64,000 bases of DNA from positions 3,307,501 to 3,371,500 of the forward strand of contig NZ_CP121668.1 in NCBI RefSeq assembly GCF_029714425.1, read 5' to 3'. A model generated the notes under the pieces. It saw only the letters and a program-made list of their open reading frames with translations, searched no databases and was not told the DNA's origin. The stretch is from Bradyrhizobium sp. CB2312 (GTDB lineage Bacteria > Pseudomonadota > Alphaproteobacteria > Rhizobiales > Xanthobacteraceae). This document shows positions 19,164 to 27,853 of this stretch, piece after piece. A program made the position numbers and the translations under genes. The stretch's first letter is position 1, and each line of letters begins with the position of its first letter.

Positions 19164-19683
19164 ATGATCGCCCTTGGGCTTGTTCTCAACACACTCGGCA
19201 TCGGATTGTTCTGCTGGGCGATCTTCGCGCTCGCAGTGTATGCCCTGCCGTTTTTCGTCGCACCGAGTATCGGGATGACGGCGTTTCAGAGCGGTGCCGG
19301 CCTCATCGGCGCGCTGCTTCGGAACGGTCGGCGGCGCGTTGACGCTCGTCCTCGGCAAGGTCGCCGTCGCTATTACCCGGTCCTTGGCCTTGCGCATCGC
19401 GATCGCGACGGCATTCGCTGTTCCCGCCGCCGCCGCCGGCTATCACATCGTGTTCGCCCTGTCCCACATCGGGGTGCCTTCGTTGGCTTGGCGTGAGGTC
19501 TTCGCTTGCCTGGGCGCGGTTTGCATTGGCGTTACGTCATGGACGCGCTTGATGGTTTTGGCCGATGCCCGCCCGTTGAAGCCGGTTGGGGTGTGGAGAA
19601 CCCGTCCTAAGCAGTTCTTACGGCCGCATTGGCCGAGCGATTTCCCGCCTTCATCGAACAGGTGCGTAGATCGGCGCCGTTAA
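19164..19683 (+). pseudogene. Small integral membrane protein, frameshifted
   Basis: The frame from ATG 19164 encodes two hydrophobic segments (LGLVLNTLGIGLFCWAIFAL and a second near residue 40) up to GAGLIGALL. The continuation (GTVGGALTLVLGKVAVAI, then SLALRIAIATAFAVPAAAAG and a fourth segment ending in CLGAVCIGVTSW) lies in another frame and ends at 19683. The shift lies near 19320, best explained by two missing bases. Restored, it would be a protein of about 173 residues with four membrane spans. I recognise it as a hypothetical ICE membrane protein, with no function known. Confidence 0.55.
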
Positions 19684-20037
19684 CGGGAGATGATCGAAAC
19701 CTGAGCGCGGGAAAGGCAGTTCTCCTCGGAACTCCTCAATCAAGCTGCTGGCATTCGGTCCGGCCCACCCAGCCGGGGCAGAGCGATGTTACCTCGATCG
19801 GTTCTTGGGAGACGATACCGCCTTTTGCAGTAGATTGTTTCTCTTTCCCCGCTGAATCGTTCCGGCCTCTTGTTCATCAAATCCGAGACAGCCACGCTTC
19901 TCCTGAAATCGTGGTTCAGCACGCGGACGCACGTGGCCTCGTTGATGGCTTGATCTGGCCGAAGACCGGCTTCGCCTCGATCGTCTGAGCCGCAACGCCG
20001 CTGATGCGACTTTCTTCCCCTGGGCTTCGCTCATTCC
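19684..20037. other. Non-coding stretch before leader B
   Basis: No frame here resembles a known protein. It lies between the broken membrane protein gene and the structured DUF736 leader. Confidence 0.35.
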
Positions 20038-20176
20038 TCGCGAGACAAGAAAGTCGCCACAACGGCGTCCTCCGCTGCGCTCCGGCCCGTGCGGGTGCGT
20101 CGCCGATCGTCCTCGGCCCTAGATCGCCATCGAGGCCGCGGTGGTCGCGGGCTTGAAACACAACAGGAGAAGTGAC
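20038..20176 (+). promoter_or_regulatory. Shared structured leader B, upstream of the DUF736 gene
   Basis: This region shows the same order of blocks as leader A and a related hairpin (GGCCGCG, GTGGT, CGCGGGC at 20134-20152, one mismatch) located 24 bases before the ATG. A ribosome-binding site, AGGAGAAG, follows the hairpin. Confidence 0.45.
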
Positions 20177-20497
20177 ATGGCTAACATCGGTTCTTTCAAG
20201 AAGGTCGGTAACGAATTCCAGGGCGAGATCGCGACCCTGAGCCTGAAGGCCAAGGGCGTCCGCATCGTCGCCGAGACCAACCGATCCAACGACAACGCTC
20301 CCAGCCACCGCATCTATGTGGGTCGCGCGGAGATCGGCGCGGCCTGGTCGAAGCGCTCAGAGGAAGGCCGCGACTATCTCTCGCTCAAGCTCGATGATCC
20401 TTCGTTCAACGCGCCGATCTACGCCAATCTGTTCGACGACGAAGGCGGTGAAGGCTACGCCCTGCTCTGGTCGCGGCCGCGCAAGACCGGCGAGTAA
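20177..20497 (+). CDS. DUF736-domain protein
   Basis: This 106-residue protein starts MANIGSFKKVGNEFQGEIAT and contains APSHRIYVGRAEIGAAWSK and YLSLKLDDPSFNAPIYANL, the conserved features of DUF736. The family is widespread on rhizobial and other alphaproteobacterial plasmids and ICEs, near conjugation and partition genes; its function is unknown. Start choice is supported by AGGAGAAGTGAC just upstream. A clear rho-independent terminator follows the stop. The protein is likely highly expressed, judging by its strong ribosome-binding site. Confidence 0.9.
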   Translation: MANIGSFKKVGNEFQGEIATLSLKAKGVRIVAETNRSNDNAPSHRIYVGRAEIGAAWSKRSEEGRDYLSLKLDDPSFNAPIYANLFDDEGGEGYALLWSRPRKTGE

Positions 20498-20508
20498 GAG
20501 CGCTCAAT

Positions 20509-20540
20509 TAAGCCCCCCCGACCAAATCGGGCGGGGCTTC
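20509..20540 (+). terminator. Rho-independent terminator after DUF736
   Basis: TAAGCCCC..CCGA pairs with TCGG.CGGGGCTT across a short ACCAAA-type loop and is followed by CTTCTTG. It closes the DUF2493-DUF736 block. Confidence 0.75.
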
Positions 20541-20765
20541 TTGAAAGCCTACCCGCAGCGTAACGCCATTCGCTGCCGCCTGCTGCGAAACTGCGCTGTG
20601 TCTGTCCGAGGTCCGCTCATGGCGACAGAGCGGACCAGATTTGCTCAATCTGAGTTTTTCACATTGTAACCCTTAGCAGAACTGGCAGTATCGCAAGATG
20701 TCCGCTTTGCGCCGAGGCCATCGACTCCAGATCTGCGCGTTCAGCGAACAGGGAGCAACGAGGGC

Positions 20766-21406
20766 TCAGTGCGGCCACGCTGAGCCAAGGATGATCGAGC
20801 AGAAGTTCTGACGGGCATAGTTCATGTCCTTCAGCGCAAGGACGTCGGCCTTCACGTTTCCGAACGTCGTCAGCGGCTTCTTGATGATGGAGCTAGCGAA
20901 GTGATCTATGATGTTTTCCTTGAAGTTCGGCTCGCGCGGATGATGGACGCAGACTTGGTGGCGCTGTTCATGCGTGAAGTCGGGATAGGCGATGCCGAGC
21001 ACGTCCATCTCCACACCAGCGGTCACCAGCGCGATGGTCGGGCGCATATGCTCGGGGATTCCGGGCGTGGTGTGGAGCGCGATGGCAGTCCAGACATCCT
21101 CGACGTCACGCTCGGGCACGCCGTAGCTTTTCATGAAATTGCGGGCGGCATTGGCGCCGTCGACCTCGAAGCGCAGATCGGGGCTCGAGTATTTCTCGGT
21201 GAGGCCCATGTCGTGGAACATGGCGCCGAGGTAAAGCAGCTCCGGGTCGTATTTCAGCCCGCGGCGCTCGCCGGTAAGCGCACCCCACAGGAAGACACGG
21301 CGACTATGGTTGTAGAGCAAGTCGTCTTCGGTATCGCGCACGAGCTGCGTGGCGCGCGCGCGATGGCGCTGTCGGGCACGCGAATGCCGGCGATGATTTC
21401 GGACAT
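20766..21406 (-). pseudogene. HD-domain hydrolase (cyanamide hydratase-like), frameshifted
   Basis: The start at 21406 is supported by AAGGAG seven bases upstream and gives MSEIIAGIRVPDSAIARA. The rest (TQLVRDTEDDLLYNHSRRVF, then LGAMFHDMG with the HD metal pair and ALHTTPGIPEHMRP) is in another frame, ending at 20766. One base appears missing in the GC-dinucleotide run near 21350. Restored, it has about 213 residues. The family includes metal-dependent HD hydrolases related to cyanamide hydratase; the substrate is unknown. A paralogue at 23.4 kb is also frameshifted. Confidence 0.7.
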
Positions 21407-21493
21407 GGAGCAATCTCCTTGGTTGGATAACGGCTGGTTGCTTGTCGGGATTAGGCAACAGAGCTCTGCTCCGGACAACAAGCGGGAGGCTAC

Positions 21494-21526
21494 GGATCAG
21501 GACAGCCGTCCGTCGTTTTCTGACAA
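21494..21526. promoter_or_regulatory. Conserved element in the promoter region of the first HD gene
   Basis: GGATCAGGACAGCCG followed by CGTCGTTT and CTGACAA recurs at 25431-25463. It lies between the glxA-type regulator gene and the HD gene, about 90 bases upstream of the latter, and may be an operator for one of the AraC/GlxA regulators nearby. Confidence 0.4.
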
Positions 21527-21590
21527 AGGGCAGCCGCTCGGAGTTCAGGGCAGTATGAGCCCGCAGTTTCGTCCTCGGATAGCTCGCGAA

Positions 21591-22565
21591 CTATTCCGGT
21601 TCTGCTCGCCGGAAGCTGGCGCGGTATTGGACAGGGGTCACGCCGAGACGAGTGCTGAAGACAATCCTCATCCGATCCGCAGATCCGAAGCCGCAATCGA
21701 AGGCAATGGCCTTCAGCGGCCGCTCGCTTGCTTCGAGCATCATGCGCGCGGCATCAATACGAGCGCGCTCGATGAATTCGTGCGGTGTGGTCCCGGTCAC
21801 CTGCCCAAAATGCCGAGCCAGATTCCGGGGGCTCATGCCGACCACAGCGGCAAGCGACTCCAACGTGTGGCGCTCCCCAATATTGGCCATGACATGGTCC
21901 TGGATGCGTGCGATTGGCGATTCCGGATCGGCAGGTGCCGTGAGATACGGACTGAACTGCGACTGTCCGCCCTGACGCTGGGCAACGACAACCAGCCGCT
22001 TGGCGACCTTGAGCGCCGTTTCCGCGCCGTGCCGCTGCCCGACGAGCGCCAAGCCCAAATCTATCCCCGCAGTCACACCAGCCGCGGTGATCAACCGTCC
22101 ATCACGGACATAGATCAGATCCGGTTCGACTTTTGCCTTCGGAAACCTGGCCGCCAGCGCCCGTGCATCCTGCCAATGGGTCGTGACTCGCCGATCGTCT
22201 AGGAGGCCGGCATAGCCGAGCACAAAAGCCCCTGTGCAGATCGATCCATAGATGCTCGATCGCCACGGCAGCTCCTTGACCCACTCAAGCAGGCAGTGTT
22301 CCGGTTCCGCGTCCGGTGGCGTTGGGGTGCCGGCCACCAGAACAATGTCGAAACCGCCCGCGGCCTCCTCGAAGGTCATGTCGGCCACCATACGTATGCC
22401 ATTCGACGCGCGCAGCGGATTGCGGTGAGCAGCAACCAAAGCGGTTTCGTAGCGGTCAGCGCTGCCGAGAAACGTGTTTGCCTCGCTGAACACGTCCATC
22501 GGCCCTACCACATCTAGCGCCTGGACCCCCTCACAGACGACGATCGCGACGGCTTGTACCGGCAC
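21591..22565 (-). CDS. GlxA-family transcriptional regulator (DJ-1/PfpI plus AraC helix-turn-helix)
   Basis: This 324-residue regulator has an N-terminal DJ-1/PfpI-like domain (VAIVVCEGVQALDVVGPMDV, with GSICTGAFVLGYAGLLDDR near residue 107 containing the nucleophile-position cysteine). A C-terminal AraC-type double helix-turn-helix follows (LESLAAVVGMSPRNLARHF and LKAIAFDCGFGSADRMRIVF, residues 240-305). Such proteins activate nearby genes in response to small metabolites. It faces the frameshifted HD gene on the same strand and probably controlled it. The ligand is unknown. Confidence 0.92.
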   Translation of the reverse strand: MPVQAVAIVVCEGVQALDVVGPMDVFSEANTFLGSADRYETALVAAHRNPLRASNGIRMVADMTFEEAAGGFDIVLVAGTPTPPDAEPEHCLLEWVKELPWRSSIYGSICTGAFVLGYAGLLDDRRVTTHWQDARALAARFPKAKVEPDLIYVRDGRLITAAGVTAGIDLGLALVGQRHGAETALKVAKRLVVVAQRQGGQSQFSPYLTAPADPESPIARIQDHVMANIGERHTLESLAAVVGMSPRNLARHFGQVTGTTPHEFIERARIDAARMMLEASERPLKAIAFDCGFGSADRMRIVFSTRLGVTPVQYRASFRRAEPE

Positions 22566-22768
22566 CTGCTACTGCCTCTCCACTCTGGTGCCCTATTATG
22601 CAGGTAGTCCGGACCCTGCAAAAGGCCCGGCGCACTCCGGGAGGCAACAGAACGAACATTCAACCAGGCGCTATGGACTTCTATTGGTCGATCTTGCTCT
22701 CCACCAGCCAACCCGGCCCTTGTAACTCGAAAAATACCGTCAAGGCGACAGGCGAATTTGGCTCGCCA

Positions 22769-23266
22769 TTATTGTAGTCCCGGCTCCTTGTCTGGCGTGG
22801 TCAGGGGGGCGTCCTTGGAATCGACAACGAAGACTGCCAGTAAGCTGGCGGGCTCCTTGTCGCTCGCGTTCTCACTGATCCTGTGATGTGAACCGGGCAT
22901 TTCGTAAAAGCTTTCGCCTGCGTGATAGATCTTCGCGGGTTCGTCGCCGACTTGACTGCGGACGGCCCCGGATAGCACATAGGCGTAGATAAAAGCTGTC
23001 GCCGCATGGTGATGAGCGAGCGATTTGGCTCCGGGAGGATAAGTCACCGTCACAGCAACCAGCCTCTTTCCTTCTACATTCGGCAGTGCATGCGCGAAGG
23101 CGACTTTCACCTGCTCCCGGTCCTGGGCGAACGCCGGCGAGGCTCCTAGGGCGATCGCTGCTGCTATCAGCGGGAGGGCGGCCGTTCGCAGTGCTCTTCT
23201 CGCTGCTTTTGCCGCCATGTTTGATATGGCACCAATTCGATTCGCAAATCCACTGATCGACATCAT
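22769..23266 (-). CDS. Exported cupin-domain protein
   Basis: This 165-residue protein starts at ATG 23266 with AGGAGG four bases upstream. A signal peptide is visible (ALRTAALPLIAAAIALG then ASPAFAQD, cleavage near residue 50). The cupin fold follows: YPPGAKSLAHHHAATAFIYA with three metal-ligand histidines, and GESFYEMPGSHHRISENAS with the second cupin motif. A periplasmic small-molecule or redox role is likely. It lies within the minus-strand set of HD, oxidoreductase and regulator genes and may belong to the same regulon. Confidence 0.85.
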   Translation of the reverse strand: MMSISGFANRIGAISNMAAKAARRALRTAALPLIAAAIALGASPAFAQDREQVKVAFAHALPNVEGKRLVAVTVTYPPGAKSLAHHHAATAFIYAYVLSGAVRSQVGDEPAKIYHAGESFYEMPGSHHRISENASDKEPASLLAVFVVDSKDAPLTTPDKEPGLQ

Positions 23267-23419
23267 CGCACCTCCTCTTCTAACGACTTCACGCAATTGC
23301 TTGAAACCAGGACGCAGAGCCGAACCGGTGGTCATGGTGAAGCTTCCGATGAGAAGCCATCCCGGCTCTATCAGCTTTGGCCTGATGTGCTGCCGCTGAG
23401 CAGCACCGACAACAGAGCT

Positions 23420-24089
23420 CTAGTCATGATGGTGAGCCTTGTGCTGGGAATCCGGGAAGGGCGAAGCAGCGATCAGGTCGCAAGCGTTGGGACTCTTGAA
23501 CCCCGGGATGAAACGTTCGCAAACGGCGGCGTTGACGGTGCCATACGTGGTCGCTGGCTTGTGCGCAAAACCGGCGAAATACTCCTGGATGAAGCCTTCT
23601 TTGAAGTTTGTGCGCGGGTACTTGGCGACAATTTCCTCGCGCAGCTCCGCTGGGAACTGATCGAACCCCACTCCTATGACATCAAGAAGCACACCGGAGT
23701 TCAGGAGCGCCACTTCGGGCCCCATATGCTTCGGGATGCCGGGGGTGGTATGCAACGCAATAGCTTCCCAGACGATCTGCACCTGATCTTCAGCGATGTT
23801 GTGAGTGCTAAGAAACTGCCGTGCGGCATTTGCGCCATCGACCTCGAAGCGCTCGTCTGGACTCGAGAACTTCTTGATCAGGCCGAGATCGTGAAATGCG
23901 GCGGCCACGTACAAAAGCTCACGGTCGAAGCGCAGATTCCTGACGCCCCTGCTCAGTCGCGAACAAGAAGACGCGGATCGAGTGATTAAATAGCAGATCG
24001 GTGGAATGTTCGCGCAGGATGTCCGTCGCCTCTTTCGCGAGCAAGGAATCGGGAATGACGAGGGCCTGAGCGAGATTTCGGGGTGTCAT
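23420..24089 (-). pseudogene. HD-domain hydrolase paralogue, frameshifted
   Basis: The N-terminal part (MTPRNLAQALVIPDSLLAKE, then STDLLFNHSIRVFLFATEQG) starts at 24089. The remainder (LRFDRELLYVAAAFHDLGLI with the HD pair, ALHTTPGIPKHMGP) is in another frame and ends at 23420. The switch lies near 23940 and needs one base removed or two added. Restored, it has about 223 residues and is clearly related to the HD protein encoded at 20.8 kb, so this is an old duplication in which both copies now carry frameshifts. Confidence 0.7.
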
Positions 24090-24164
24090 TGTTGCGTCCT
24101 TCCAAGAATTACTGTGGGGTTTGGCTGCGCATTGCGCGCGAGCGCAACTACGCAATTGCGCTGA

Positions 24165-25154
24165 TTAACTCGCTCCGACGTCGAGCACGATCTTTCCTTT
24201 CGGCTGAGGCCGCACGCGTTCCAACATCAAATGAGCCTCGCGCGCATCCGCGAGAGCTAAGACTGCCCCCACGTTTGTTCGTAGTATTCCACCACCGATG
24301 AAGCCAGCGGCCTTGGTCAGATATTCGCTCGTGACGTTGACCAGAAAGAAGGCGGCTTCAACACCGTAGCGCTTTGCAAGATCCTGGTCCGGGCGGGACA
24401 CTGCCGAGATCAGCTTGCCGCCGCGACGAAGGACCTGGAATGAGCGCTCTTGAGTTTCACGGCCGACTAAATCAATAACAGCATCCGCGTCCCGTACTTC
24501 TTTCTCAAAGTGCTGAGTGCGGTAATCAATAACGGTGTCTGCGCCGAGGTCGCGCACAGCGGAAATATCCCCCGTCGACACGGTTGCAACGGTTTGCACA
24601 CCTGCCTGACGAGCCAGTTGAACGGCATAGGATCCCACGTTACCGGCCGCGCCGTGAATGACCACCGTCTGACCTGCTTTGAGTTGGGCGTGATCAAACA
24701 GCGCCTGCCATGCGGTGATGGCAACGACAGGAACGGAGGCGGCTTCAACGTGGGTTAGCGAGGTTGGCTTAGTTGAAACCATCCCAGCGGAAGCCACAGC
24801 GTGCTCGGCGTAGGCCCCGACAAACTGCGGGTTCGTAACACCATAAACCTGATTTCCCACAGCCAAGCCGGCAACGTCAGGGCCGATGGCGACGATTTCG
24901 CCGGACAGATCCGAACCCAGAGTGAGCGGAAGCGGTTGCGGCAAAGCGCTCTTCCCAGCTCTGATCCAGCCGTCCCACGGTCCGACCCCGGCGGCTTTGA
25001 CTTTGACCAGGACCTCGCCAGGGCCGGGCTCGGGCCGCGGGATGCGCTCCAACTTCATGATCTCTGGTGACCCGAACTCGTGAACGCGCCAGGCCATCAT
25101 TGTTGAAACAGTTTGCTCTTCCCTGGCATCAGGAATGAAGCTGCGCGTATCCAT
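24165..25154 (-). CDS. NADP-dependent oxidoreductase of the quinone-reductase MDR group
   Basis: This 329-residue medium-chain dehydrogenase/reductase shows GDGWIR-like substrate loops (GVGPWDGWIRAGKSAL), the cofactor motif VIHGAAGNVGSYAVQLARQ near residue 170, and GADTVIDYRTQHFEKE. The zinc-binding cysteine cluster of classical alcohol dehydrogenases is missing, which points to the zinc-independent quinone oxidoreductase subgroup. It is probably cytoplasmic and reduces quinones or enones. A start near residue 19 (MMAWRVHEFG) is the more usual one for the family. A second member lies just upstream. Confidence 0.9.
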   Translation of the reverse strand: MDTRSFIPDAREEQTVSTMMAWRVHEFGSPEIMKLERIPRPEPGPGEVLVKVKAAGVGPWDGWIRAGKSALPQPLPLTLGSDLSGEIVAIGPDVAGLAVGNQVYGVTNPQFVGAYAEHAVASAGMVSTKPTSLTHVEAASVPVVAITAWQALFDHAQLKAGQTVVIHGAAGNVGSYAVQLARQAGVQTVATVSTGDISAVRDLGADTVIDYRTQHFEKEVRDADAVIDLVGRETQERSFQVLRRGGKLISAVSRPDQDLAKRYGVEAAFFLVNVTSEYLTKAAGFIGGGILRTNVGAVLALADAREAHLMLERVRPQPKGKIVLDVGAS

Positions 25155-25430
25155 TTGATGCTCCTTGAACTCAGCTCGTCATAATCGCCGTTCACCTTAT
25201 GGAGACTTCTCGGCCCCATCCCCGAATCAAAGCAGCCAAGGTCAGGTTCGCCATCGCGACACTCGCGACGGCTTCATCACGCCGATTCCAGGCGCCATTC
25301 GGGGCGCGGGCTTCTTGACTGTGCTCGCTTCGGGAAAGTGCCAGGGGTCGCATGGATCGTTCTCCAGGCATAACGGCCTTATCCGTATTTGGCCACCGAG
25401 CTCTGGTCTAGGCAACGAACCCGATCCTCC

Positions 25431-25463
25431 GGATCAGGACAGCCGCACGTCGTTTCCTGACAA
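25431..25463. promoter_or_regulatory. Second copy of the conserved promoter element
   Basis: GGATCAGGACAGCCG, then CGTCGTTT and CTGACAA, matches 21494-21526, and the similarity extends leftwards to a shared GAGCTCTG. It lies upstream of the oxidoreductase gene that starts at 25154. Confidence 0.4.
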
Positions 25464-25507
25464 GACAACCTCGCTCGAAGAGCTGAGCCCTCTTTCTGCC
25501 CAGGCTC

Positions 25508-26425
25508 TTATGAGCGGACCTGAATGATCGGCTTGCCCTGGCGTCGCTGAGCCGAGTTGAAGCTGGCGATAGCGTCGTCTAGGGAGGAGACCTTTCCGAT
25601 GTTCGTCCGCAGTCTTCCGTCCCGCACCCTCTGGACGATCTCGCTTAATTGGCCACGATCGGCCTCCACGACGAAGTCGATGGCCAAACCGTCCAGCGGC
25701 CGAGCCTCCGCCGGGCCGACGACGCTCACCAGCGTGCCTCCGGCTCTAACGAGGGCTGCAGACTGTTTCTGGATGTGGCCGCCGATGACGTCAAATGCGA
25801 GATCCACCCCACCAATGTCTTTGAGCGCATCGTTCTCCAGGTCGACGAATTCATTCGCGCCGAAGTCGAGCGCCTTCTGCCGGTCGGCCGCACGTCCTGT
25901 TCCGATGACATAGGCACCAACCTCTCGTGCGAGTTGAACGACCATAGAACCGACCGCACCAGCCGCGCCATGCGCGAGCACGCTCTGGCCTGCCTGCAAA
26001 CGGCCGTGCTGGAAAAGTCCTTGCCATGCAGTGAGGCCCGAGATCGGCAGACTCGCGCCCACCTTGAAATCGACGTCACCCGGCAAGGGAGCCAGATTGC
26101 GCGCCTCGATAGCAATATATTCGGCGAGCGAGCCGTCGCGATACCAGTCGGCAAGGCCGAATACGCGCTGCCCCACCGACAGTCCCGTCGTGCCGTAGCC
26201 AAGAGTGGTAACAATGCCCGAAAACTCGTGTCCAGGGATCGACGGAGTTCTGTCCTGTTCGCGGCGATCGGTCCACGTCGAGGGCCACTCCAATTCCGTC
26301 GGAACGAACCCCGATGCGTGAACCTCTACGATCACGTCGTTTATCGCTGGTTGGGGTTCGGGCCGTTCCACCAGCTTCATCCCGGCAAACCCGGCAGCCT
26401 GGTCCGTCACAATAATCGCTTTCAT
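25508..26425 (-). CDS. NADP-dependent oxidoreductase, second MDR-family member
   Basis: This 305-residue protein belongs to the medium-chain dehydrogenase/reductase superfamily. SIPGHEFSGIVTTLGYGTTG lies near residue 60, and the nucleotide-binding SVLAHGAAGAVGSMVVQLAR near residue 148. The end is QGKPIIQVRS. Like its neighbour it lacks the structural zinc cysteines. It is followed on the same strand by the other MDR gene and preceded by AhpD-like and nitroreductase genes, which suggests a redox detoxification cluster; that is inference. Confidence 0.9.
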   Translation of the reverse strand: MKAIIVTDQAAGFAGMKLVERPEPQPAINDVIVEVHASGFVPTELEWPSTWTDRREQDRTPSIPGHEFSGIVTTLGYGTTGLSVGQRVFGLADWYRDGSLAEYIAIEARNLAPLPGDVDFKVGASLPISGLTAWQGLFQHGRLQAGQSVLAHGAAGAVGSMVVQLAREVGAYVIGTGRAADRQKALDFGANEFVDLENDALKDIGGVDLAFDVIGGHIQKQSAALVRAGGTLVSVVGPAEARPLDGLAIDFVVEADRGQLSEIVQRVRDGRLRTNIGKVSSLDDAIASFNSAQRRQGKPIIQVRS

Positions 26426-26473
26426 CTTCGACTCCTTTACCTGTGGTGTTTTTCAGATTCAAACTTCCCGCGC

Positions 26474-27019
26474 TCAGATCGACCCGGCCAGTGCCACCGC
26501 TGGGAAGTCCTTGTCGGGATGGAACACGTTGTTGAAGAAGTTCGTCAGCGAGTACATGGCCACAAGCGCGACGATCTCCATGATGTTCGCATCCGTGTAG
26601 CCCGCCTCGCGGACGGCTTGCAGATCGGCGTCCGTGACATGGCCACGGCTCTCGATGATCTTGCGTGCAAACTGAACCGCGGGATCCCGCTTTGGATCCC
26701 TGGCATGACCCTTTCGGGCGAGAAGAATGTCCTCGGCCGGCAGCTTGGCCATGCGCTCCGCCGTGAAGCTGTGTACCGTCAGGCAGTAGTCGCAGCCGTT
26801 GACTTCGGAGACGGCAAGGCCGATGCTGTCGCGCGTCTTGACGTCGAGCGCCTTGCTCAAGGAGCTGAGCAGAGCGGCCCATGCGTTGAACGCGATCGGG
26901 CTTTGCGCGAAGGTCGCCATCATGTTTGGCGTGAACCCGATGTTCCCAGTGAACATATCGAGGGTCGGTTTCGAAGAAGCCGGCACGTGTTCCGGCTTCA
27001 GAGCAGCAGCTCTGGCCAT
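26474..27019 (-). CDS. Carboxymuconolactone decarboxylase/AhpD-like protein
   Basis: This 181-residue protein carries the CxxC active-site motif in NGCDYCLTVHSFTAE near residue 96, which is diagnostic of AhpD-type peroxidase-related proteins. It is flanked by DSIGLAVSEV and by KGHARDPKRDPAVQFARKII. Such proteins reduce peroxides or act as disulfide partners and are cytoplasmic. It lies between an MDR oxidoreductase gene and a nitroreductase gene on the same strand, with short gaps (48 and 34 bases), so the group is probably an operon. Confidence 0.9.
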   Translation of the reverse strand: MARAAALKPEHVPASSKPTLDMFTGNIGFTPNMMATFAQSPIAFNAWAALLSSLSKALDVKTRDSIGLAVSEVNGCDYCLTVHSFTAERMAKLPAEDILLARKGHARDPKRDPAVQFARKIIESRGHVTDADLQAVREAGYTDANIMEIVALVAMYSLTNFFNNVFHPDKDFPAVALAGSI

Positions 27020-27053
27020 GATATTTCTCCTTGAATGATTGCTTCGGGGTTGG

Positions 27054-27734
27054 TTACGCGAAGTGCAGCACGTCGGCCACGGGCAGACGCGGCTTCTGCG
27101 GCCAGTTGCCGGGCCGCTCCGGCCCGACGGTCAGCAGCATGACTGGGATCTCGTCTTCGGCCAGGCCGAACTCTCTGTGTACCGCCTCTGGATCGAAACC
27201 GATCATCGGTGTCGACCCCAGTCCGAGCGAGCGAGCCGCATAAACAATAGCTGCGGCGCCAAAGGTCGCGGAGCGCACGGCCTCGTCGCGCTGGCGCTGC
27301 GGATGATCGTCGTACAGGCCGCGAGCAGGCCCCTCCCATTCCGGCACCAGATGTGCCGGCATGATTCCGGCTTCCACGACTGGGGCCAGGCGCTCAGGCA
27401 CGGTACTGGCATCAGCCAATTGGCCGATGATGATGAAAGTCACGGCTGCTTCGGTGATTGCGGGCTGATTCCAGGCGATCGGAAGCAGCCGCGCCTTCGC
27501 TTCGCTTGAGCGCACGGCGATAAAGCGCCAGTTCTGCAGATGGAAGGATGTCGGCGCTGAAGTACCGATCCGCACCAGATCACGGATCTGATCATCGCTT
27601 AAGGTGGCGGTCGAGTCATAGTAGTTCGCAGCACTGCGGCTCAGAATGGTTTCGATGACGGCGTTGGTCGGAAGCGGCCCCGCGAACCAGCGGGAGGTTT
27701 CGCGGTGGGAAGCGGTTGTAGCAGTGTCGTGCAT
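27054..27734 (-). CDS. Nitroreductase family protein
   Basis: This 226-residue flavoprotein has RSAANYYDSTATLSDDQIRD near residue 33, GTSAPTSFHLQNWRFIAVRS near residue 58 (the FMN phosphate-binding region), and GSTPMIGFDPEAVHREFGL near the C-terminus. It should reduce nitro compounds, quinones or similar electrophiles with NAD(P)H. It is the first gene of the minus-strand nitroreductase/AhpD/MDR group, so its upstream region probably holds the promoter. An AraC-type regulator gene lies 119 bases further upstream on the same strand. Confidence 0.9.
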   Translation of the reverse strand: MHDTATTASHRETSRWFAGPLPTNAVIETILSRSAANYYDSTATLSDDQIRDLVRIGTSAPTSFHLQNWRFIAVRSSEAKARLLPIAWNQPAITEAAVTFIIIGQLADASTVPERLAPVVEAGIMPAHLVPEWEGPARGLYDDHPQRQRDEAVRSATFGAAAIVYAARSLGLGSTPMIGFDPEAVHREFGLAEDEIPVMLLTVGPERPGNWPQKPRLPVADVLHFA

Positions 27735-27853
27735 TGGGTAACTCCCTCATCAAGTGACAACGGAGCCCCAACCTACTGATGGAGTTGATAATTTCGAGCC
27801 TCTATTGGGCCAAAATGATGCTCGAAAGGATCATTATGTCGCGTCTCTGTAGC

